Source of the DNA: Elizabethkingia bruuniana
GTDB lineage: Bacteria > Bacteroidota > Bacteroidia > Flavobacteriales > Weeksellaceae
NCBI RefSeq assembly: GCF_002024805.1
Contig: NZ_CP014337.1
Coordinates: forward strand, 248,001-312,000
DNA: 64,000 nucleotides
Direction: 5' to 3'
The notes beneath the pieces were generated by a model. It was not told the DNA's origin. It ran no database searches and was given only the letters and a program-made list of their open reading frames with translations. The translations under genes were made by a program, and so were the position numbers. Below are positions 59,359 through 64,000 of this stretch, piece by piece. How positions within the stretch are numbered: the stretch's first letter is position 1; every line of letters starts with the position of its first letter.

Positions 59359-61233
59359 TTATTTCCACTCTTCTAATGGTTGTACTTTCGTTTCGAAGCG
59401 TTTTTTCATTTTACCTCTTGGAATGAGTTGTACGGCAAAAGTACTTTTAGTATTAGCGGGCAATTCGGTTTCAAATCCTACAAGCACAGTTCCCGGATTA
59501 GGAGCGTCGTAAGAATTTGTTGGTGCGGTACTCCATGTTTTAAGCGTAACAGGAGTGGCAGAATTGATCTTTAAGAGTAATTTCTTATTGTCTTTTTTTA
59601 ATAAAATTTCAGTTGGAGAAAGAATTTCAGCATTGGCAGGAGTCAGCATTCTCCAGCGTACTATTGTAGGTGCGCTTCCTGTCTGAACTTCATCCTGAAC
59701 AAGTGCATAGGCCTGATCTTTGAGTGCAACACCCCGGACAACCTTAGGGACTTTGTTTTTGTACAGATCGGAAAGATCTGAGGTTGCGAAGCTGAAATTT
59801 TTATTATCTGATTTTTTTAGAAATGTGGCTTTTCCCTTTGAATATTGTTGATCGTTGTCAAACGTAAGCATATTATGAGACAGACTGTTGTAGCGAAAGA
59901 CTGTCCACCGTTGTGCATTCTGTCCATAACTCCAGAGATCAATGTTTTTAGATTCAAGAGATTCATACTCTTGTTGTCCAAAATCCATAGCCCATCTTAC
60001 GCCATCAGAATCAAAAACAAAAGAACCTACATCCATATGTCCATGTTCAACACTGGGAGATCCTAGTTTGTATCCCAGAAATAGTGCCTTAGGACTTGTC
60101 CAGCTGCTACGCATCATAGCTACAGGATTATCCCCTTCTCCGGCCCAGAATAATTTTTCCGGACGCTGAGGTGATAGTTTTTGTATATCTTTTCCCCATA
60201 TAGGAATAAGAGGAAGAAAACGATCAGAAGAAAGTTGTTTAGCTTTATCAGGATTTCTTATATATTGAAGATCGTTCCATACCAGTGACGGATTATTAAG
60301 ATTTCTAGCGAACCAGAAAGTTGCGGAACTCATTTCCGGAGACGACATGCTATCGGAATAATTAAAAGATAGTCCGGATGTACCCATTAAATGCTGGAAG
60401 TATTCTGCTGTAGCCGTAAAGCCAGGAGCATGTCCTAAGCCAAAATCGTTGTTGGTTAATTTTTTCAACGCATCCAGAAATACAACATTATATGTCGTTC
60501 CATAAGCCCAATAAGAATAACCTTCGGGATAAGTTCCGCTAGGCTCATATCTTTTCATAGGAACTTTGATAGATTCTATCGCACGTGAAATAATTTGAGA
60601 AGCTATTGCCGGATCATTTTCATATACAGCCATAGCACCTAAAGAAACTCCGGCATTGCAGACCTGATTCCAATTGTTTTGTACTTTTAACCAACTGTTG
60701 TATTTTTTGTCCAGAGAAGGTTTTAATCCTTTTTCTATAATAGCAGTTCTGATTTTCTCACGCGAGGTGTCCGACAATTTATCATACAGCCAGTCGTAGC
60801 CTATAGATACAGCGAGTGTCATTTCTGCTACATCCAGAAAATGAGTAGGATTCCAATCTGTAAACGATGACAATTGTAACAATTCTTTTTCAGCAGCATC
60901 AAAATACTTTTGCTCTTTAGTTGTACGGTATAAATAAGAAAGAACAAAAACCCTTCTCAATGCTTCTCTGGAAATATGTAATAGTCTTTTTCCTATTTTT
61001 TTATGCTCCAGAAGGGGAAGGTTTATTATTGAATTTCCGGATTTTTTCAGGGCAAGATCTACTGTTTTTAAATCGGAATTGTGAGTAATAGCACTGATTA
61101 ATGTTTTTTCTTCATTCTTTTGCATAAATAGCCGTGGATGAGAAACAGAAGCAATTGCGTCAAAGCTTTGTTGTGCATTTACACAGCTAAAAGACATTAA
61201 CAATGTAAATACAATAGAAGTAATATATTTCAT
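59359..61233 (-). CDS. Heparinase II/III-like polysaccharide lyase
   Basis: 624 residues. Type I signal peptide (TSIVFTLLMSFSCVNA). The N-terminal alpha/alpha-toroid part has WLKVQNNWNQVCNAGVSLGA (Asn187/Trp188) and YPEGYSYWAYGTTYNVVFLD (Tyr239/Tyr244 region). The C-terminal beta-sandwich has GSPSVEHGHMDVGSFVFDSD (His397, His399) and RWTVFRYNSLSHNMLTFDND. These are Hepar_II_III hallmarks. The lyase family number and substrate (uronate-containing polysaccharide such as heparan sulfate, or alginate-like) cannot be fixed by eye. A LacI/cre-type palindrome lies 70 bases upstream of the start. Confidence 0.85.
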   Translation of the reverse strand: MKYITSIVFTLLMSFSCVNAQQSFDAIASVSHPRLFMQKNEEKTLISAITHNSDLKTVDLALKKSGNSIINLPLLEHKKIGKRLLHISREALRRVFVLSYLYRTTKEQKYFDAAEKELLQLSSFTDWNPTHFLDVAEMTLAVSIGYDWLYDKLSDTSREKIRTAIIEKGLKPSLDKKYNSWLKVQNNWNQVCNAGVSLGAMAVYENDPAIASQIISRAIESIKVPMKRYEPSGTYPEGYSYWAYGTTYNVVFLDALKKLTNNDFGLGHAPGFTATAEYFQHLMGTSGLSFNYSDSMSSPEMSSATFWFARNLNNPSLVWNDLQYIRNPDKAKQLSSDRFLPLIPIWGKDIQKLSPQRPEKLFWAGEGDNPVAMMRSSWTSPKALFLGYKLGSPSVEHGHMDVGSFVFDSDGVRWAMDFGQQEYESLESKNIDLWSYGQNAQRWTVFRYNSLSHNMLTFDNDQQYSKGKATFLKKSDNKNFSFATSDLSDLYKNKVPKVVRGVALKDQAYALVQDEVQTGSAPTIVRWRMLTPANAEILSPTEILLKKDNKKLLLKINSATPVTLKTWSTAPTNSYDAPNPGTVLVGFETELPANTKSTFAVQLIPRGKMKKRFETKVQPLEEWK

Positions 61234-61301
61234 GATTAATTAGTTTAAAGTAAAAATAATTAAAAAGAAAATTGATACTCATTTTTAACGAAAACTATAG
61301 C

Positions 61302-61313
61302 GAAAACGTTTTC
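61302..61313 (-). promoter_or_regulatory. LacI/cre-type operator upstream of the heparinase-like gene
   Basis: The palindrome GAAAACGTTTTC, extended to ATGAAAACGTTTTCGCT on the gene's strand, resembles LacI-family/CcpA cre operators. It lies ~70 bases before the start at 61233 and 13 bases beyond the 3' end of the DinB gene. Confidence 0.6.
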
Positions 61314-61325
61314 ATTGATAAGTAT

Positions 61326-61880
61326 TTATACTATCATACTGCCGGTAGCTTTTATCGCTTGCTGAAGATGTCTTTCGTTGTGGTAAATAAAAAAACGAAA
61401 AGTGTCACCCAGTTTTAATTTTAAGTGTTTGGATATACTGATAGAAACCTTGGTTTTGTTTAAGCTTACTGCTTTTGATTGTTCCAACAAGGCTAATGTT
61501 TGATGAAGTTGCTTAAGAAAAGTATCCAGAGTAAAGCTATCCAGCTTACTATCCAGTGGATTCATATTTTTAGGAGACTTCATTTTATTAAGCTTCTCCT
61601 TAGGCTTTATAAAATTAGTAAAATAGTTGCCTAATATTCCGCTTTTGAATGTGTCTTCAGGAGTATAGGAAGAGTTTTTTATTCTATTTTCAATTTCCGG
61701 TAAATAGAAGTTACCATAACGATTCAGGTGTTCAATACATTCCAATGCACTCCAGCTGTCGGCAGAAGCTTTCTGATTTAGCTTCGTTTCTGCTTTTGAT
61801 TTCAGCTCTTCTGTAATCTTGATATGCGATTGTACTAATGTGGTTAATTCATTGTAAAACTGATCAAACTGAATTTTCAT
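61326..61880 (-). CDS. DinB-like protein
   Basis: 184 residues with the DinB four-helix plan. Helix 2 has SWSALECIEHLNRYGNFYLP (His in ECIEHLNRY). Helix 4 has FRFFIYHNERHLQQAIKATG (H-x3-H). These histidines could bind a divalent metal, but three are needed for the usual site. It is different from the DinB gene at 32001 (no detectable similarity outside the family pattern). Unknown function; it is the gene before the heparinase-like one on the same strand, 92 bases apart. Confidence 0.8.
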   Translation of the reverse strand: MKIQFDQFYNELTTLVQSHIKITEELKSKAETKLNQKASADSWSALECIEHLNRYGNFYLPEIENRIKNSSYTPEDTFKSGILGNYFTNFIKPKEKLNKMKSPKNMNPLDSKLDSFTLDTFLKQLHQTLALLEQSKAVSLNKTKVSISISKHLKLKLGDTFRFFIYHNERHLQQAIKATGSMIV

Positions 61881-62096
61881 TTCTTATTTTTTAAATAATT
61901 TTAGATTAACATAAAGCCACAAAATAATGCATATTACACGGACTGTTTTTAAGGCATAAAAAGATTAATTTTCTATATTAATTGTACCATTGTACTAATT
62001 GACCTAACGGCAGTATATAGAAAAGAATGGTCTTATCTGGGCTTTGATACTTTTAGCAAAATTCAGCAATTGGTTCTTTTAAACCCTTGATTGAGA

Positions 62097-62633
62097 TCAA
62101 GATTTTTTAATGCGGGAGAGCGTCTCTGGGGTCATGCGTAAATAATTGGCAATATGCTTATTCGGAATTTGTTGGAAAACCTGTGGGCTTCTTTTTAATA
62201 GGCGATGATAACGCTCGCGGGGTGATTGGGTAAGAAGATCTATTTCTCTTTCAAACTGCTGTAGATTCAAATCTTCCAGAATACTATTCCATAGTTGAAG
62301 GTGTTGCGGATCTTTATTCATTAATTGCATAAAAGAGCCTTTGGAAGCAACAAGAATTTTAGTTTTTTTTAGAGCCTGAATATAGAGTGGTGAAGATTTA
62401 TTGCTTAAGAAAGAATCAAGGGAAACGATAATATTTCCCGAATAACCAAAACGAATGTTGCGTTCTTCGGTATTGTCAGAGATAAAGATTCTTACACTGC
62501 CTTCTTGTATGAAGTATATATTGGTGTCAGTACTTCCTGCCTCTTTCAGGTACTCATTTCTGTTTAAAATAATAGCCTTCTCAAACAGATTTTCATCTTT
62601 GAGAAGGCTATTAATATCTGGTCGGGATGACAT
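62097..62633 (-). CDS. Crp/Fnr family transcriptional regulator
   Basis: 178 residues. The cNMP-like barrel (about 15-105) has STDTNIYFIQEGSVRIFISD and NIRFGYSGNIIVSLDSFLSN. The C-terminal HTH (about 130-178) has RERYHRLLKRSPQVFQQIPN and ANYLRMTPETLSRIKKS. It belongs to the same Bacteroidota Crp subgroup as the gene at 47410 but is more distant. Probably part of a three-gene minus-strand run 63566-62097, with gaps of 19 and 8 bases. Target genes unknown. Confidence 0.9.
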   Translation of the reverse strand: MSSRPDINSLLKDENLFEKAIILNRNEYLKEAGSTDTNIYFIQEGSVRIFISDNTEERNIRFGYSGNIIVSLDSFLSNKSSPLYIQALKKTKILVASKGSFMQLMNKDPQHLQLWNSILEDLNLQQFEREIDLLTQSPRERYHRLLKRSPQVFQQIPNKHIANYLRMTPETLSRIKKS

Positions 62634-62641
62634 TTATGTTG

Positions 62642-63061
62642 TTAGTTTGTTTTAGAAACTTTTTCGACTCTTACGCCAATGCTATAATCACTCTTTTTAA
62701 GTTCAATATTGGTTACTCTATCTGGCTGAATGCTTTCCAGTGTGTACTGATATCCACCCAAAATCTGAGTTTTCGCGTATTTTCTGTCTGGCATATCCTG
62801 AGTGTCCAGTATAAGAGTCTGATTATTGACTTTCAGCTTTATTCTGGCATTACCAATCCATACACATCTGGCATTCATAGGGCAGCGGGAATCTTCCGGA
62901 ACGTCCACAAATTTTATTTTTAATTTCTCCTTTTGCAGAGATTTTTCCTCACCCATTTTCAGAGTGATAACGGGTCCTTCTGTATAATTGGTATTAGATG
63001 TTGCTTTACAGGATGACAAAGCACTTAGTCCTAATAAAGCGGTGAAAAGATAAGCTTTCAT
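62642..63061 (-). CDS. Lipoprotein with conserved Cys-pair motif, unknown function
   Basis: 139 residues. Lipobox LSSC (Cys18) after a short signal peptide (AYLFTALLGLSAL). The mature part has VDVPEDSRCPMNARCVWIGN, a recurring motif of a small Bacteroidota protein family in which the two Cys could form a disulfide or bind metal. A beta-rich part (LKVNNQTLILDTQDMPDRKY, YTLESIQPDR) follows. Function unknown. Same operon as the flanking DUF456 and Crp genes. Confidence 0.75.
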   Translation of the reverse strand: MKAYLFTALLGLSALSSCKATSNTNYTEGPVITLKMGEEKSLQKEKLKIKFVDVPEDSRCPMNARCVWIGNARIKLKVNNQTLILDTQDMPDRKYAKTQILGGYQYTLESIQPDRVTNIELKKSDYSIGVRVEKVSKTN

Positions 63062-63080
63062 ATAATGTAATTTGGTTTGT

Positions 63081-63566
63081 TTAAAATAAATCGATGAGCA
63101 CTACAATAAGCATAGCACAGCCTACTACAAAATTAAATCCGGTTCCGTAAAGAAAACCGATTAAAGCTCCTTTAGTAGAGTTCCATGCTTTTTTATGATC
63201 TTTGCGATCGTGGAGTAATTCACCAACAAAAACACCGATTAACATTCCTATTAAAAATCCGAATATTACCGGGATAAAAAACATACCCAATATAGTGCCA
63301 ATAAATGAACCAATGCTTCCCCAGCGGGTACCGCCATATTTTTTGTTGGTTTTAGCAGGAATGACATAATTCAGTATAGCAGATAGAAGGGTTAGTATCC
63401 CGAAAATCCAGATATATCCCATAGACATATCGGAATTGGTGCCGAATTTATAAATCAGAAGTCCGGCATAACTAACAATAAGTCCGGGTAATACCGGAAG
63501 GAATGTACCCAATATTCCTACGATCAGTAAAATAATGCAAACAAGCGTTACAAGCCCCTCTTCCAT
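63081..63566 (-). CDS. DUF456 family membrane protein
   Basis: 161 residues with four or five TM helices. It begins with VTLVCIILLIVGILGTFLPV followed by LPGLIVSYAGLLIYKFG, and has a glycine-rich segment with RWGSIGSFIGTILGMFFIPV and FLIGMLIGVFVGELLHDRKD, the hallmark of DUF456. Function unknown. First gene of the run that includes the lipoprotein and Crp genes. Divergent from the MscS-like gene, 93 bases apart. Confidence 0.88.
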   Translation of the reverse strand: MEEGLVTLVCIILLIVGILGTFLPVLPGLIVSYAGLLIYKFGTNSDMSMGYIWIFGILTLLSAILNYVIPAKTNKKYGGTRWGSIGSFIGTILGMFFIPVIFGFLIGMLIGVFVGELLHDRKDHKKAWNSTKGALIGFLYGTGFNFVVGCAMLIVVLIDLF

Positions 63567-63622
63567 ATTGTAAATATCTGGTTTAAATGTAAGGAATTTA
63601 AAGAAAGTGAAGAATAAATTGT

Positions 63623-63630
63623 TAATTTTG
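63623..63630 (+). promoter_or_regulatory. -7 element of the MscS-like gene
   Basis: TAATTTTG, perfect TAnnTTTG, 29 bases before ATG 63660. Confidence 0.55.
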
Positions 63631-63659
63631 TGTATTAAACGAAATTTACATCCCGCTAC

Positions 63660-64000
63660 ATGAATAATGATTTACAGGAAACAAGAGATTTTCTACAGCA
63701 AATCAGTTATGACATTAATGTATTCTTTGCAAAGTACTTTGATGGAAGTGTTGCGTGGATATTTCAGGTCACCAGTAAGATTTTAGTTCTTCTTGCATTT
63801 TACTTTATTGTAGACCTGGGGATAAGACTTTTCTTCAACTTTCTCTATAAGATTATAAAGAAAGATAAGTATCCGTTTGTAGAAGCACTCTATCAGTCGA
63901 AGTTTCCCCGTGCTATGGCACATGTTATTGCATTGGGTTTATGCAGTTTTGCGCTGGATTCTATTTTCTATAAGAATATGCATCCGGCTACTAAATCTAT
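63660..64000 (+). CDS. Mechanosensitive (MscS-like) channel family protein, N-terminal part
   Basis: ATG at 63660, open to the window end (about 113 residues visible). It begins with NNDLQETRDFLQQISYDINV and AWIFQVTSKILVLLAFYFIV, a first TM helix. Then RLFFNFLYKIIKKDKYPFVE, which recalls the N-terminus of Bacteroidota YbdG/MscS-like channels, and a second helix (MAHVIALGLCSFALDS). The beta-domain that would confirm the family lies outside the window. Assignment by N-terminal resemblance only. Confidence 0.55.
   Translation, partial: MNNDLQETRDFLQQISYDINVFFAKYFDGSVAWIFQVTSKILVLLAFYFIVDLGIRLFFNFLYKIIKKDKYPFVEALYQSKFPRAMAHVIALGLCSFALDSIFYKNMHPATKS

Noticed and set aside
53405-61233. Polysaccharide utilisation locus
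   Set aside because: No SusC/SusD pair, no hybrid two-component or ECF/anti-sigma pair near the lyases; ung and a zeta-like pair lie between them.

Overview
The window is a chromosomal segment of a flavobacterium of the Weeksellaceae, almost certainly Elizabethkingia and most likely E. meningoseptica or a close relative. The best anchor is the gene at 23525-24589. As far as I can recall, its product is the classical PNGase F of Flavobacterium (now Elizabethkingia) meningosepticum, with the catalytic Asp/Glu residues and the six cysteines in place. Low GC, lipoprotein-rich gene content, a complete Bat (aerotolerance) operon, TPR-HTH regulators and many promoters with the Bacteroidota -7 element TAnnTTTG fit the same group. 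I saw no rRNA, tRNA, CRISPR array, phage genes or intact insertion sequence.

Layout. 1-7.2 kb: tsaD (partial) divergent from a giant TamB-like protein, an Lrp/AsnC regulator and two small proteins. 7.2-12.9 kb: two paralogous modules, each with a long conserved upstream region, a 64/65-residue peptide gene and a large fimbrillin-like lipoprotein. The upstream DNA and peptide genes are duplicated almost without gaps, while the lipoproteins have unrelated C-termini. 13-18.2 kb: a membrane-anchored TPR/LuxR-like regulator and an island of small membrane proteins containing a fresh 107-bp tandem duplication. 18.2-24.6 kb: GH3 glycosidase, split transketolase, a secreted protein and PNGase F. 24.7-32.5 kb (minus strand): TetR operon with a visible operator, glycosyltransferase, YfhO-like membrane protein, a lipoprotein, RlmB and DinB.

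32.6-40.8 kb: the Bat operon (MoxR, DUF58, BatA, BatB, BatC, BatD), very tightly packed and interrupted by a DapB-like reductase that lacks the usual catalytic histidine. 40.8-48.9 kb: MarC, isochorismate synthase, thioesterase, acyltransferase, PspC/PadR pair, HD hydrolase plus Crp/Fnr, and an esterase. 48.9-53.3 kb: membrane proteins, a 58-residue Cys-rich bacteriocin-like peptide gene and a MutS2 without Smr domain. 53.4-58.3 kb: two tandem family PL8 glycosaminoglycan lyases followed directly by ung. 58.3-64 kb: a zeta-toxin-like ATPase with a 48-residue overlapping partner, a heparinase II/III-like lyase with a LacI/cre-type operator, DinB, a Crp/Fnr operon and the start of an MscS-like channel.

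Together the window is rich in secreted host-glycan enzymes (PNGase F, GH3, two PL8 lyases, a heparinase-like lyase, an esterase), but they are dispersed and there is no SusC/SusD pair. The most novel-looking parts are the duplicated leader/peptide/fimbrillin modules (7822-12815) and the Cys-rich peptide (50158-50334). Also notable are the palindrome over the -7 element of the HD/Crp operon (46769-46797), the zeta-like pair and the divergent DapB inside the Bat operon.
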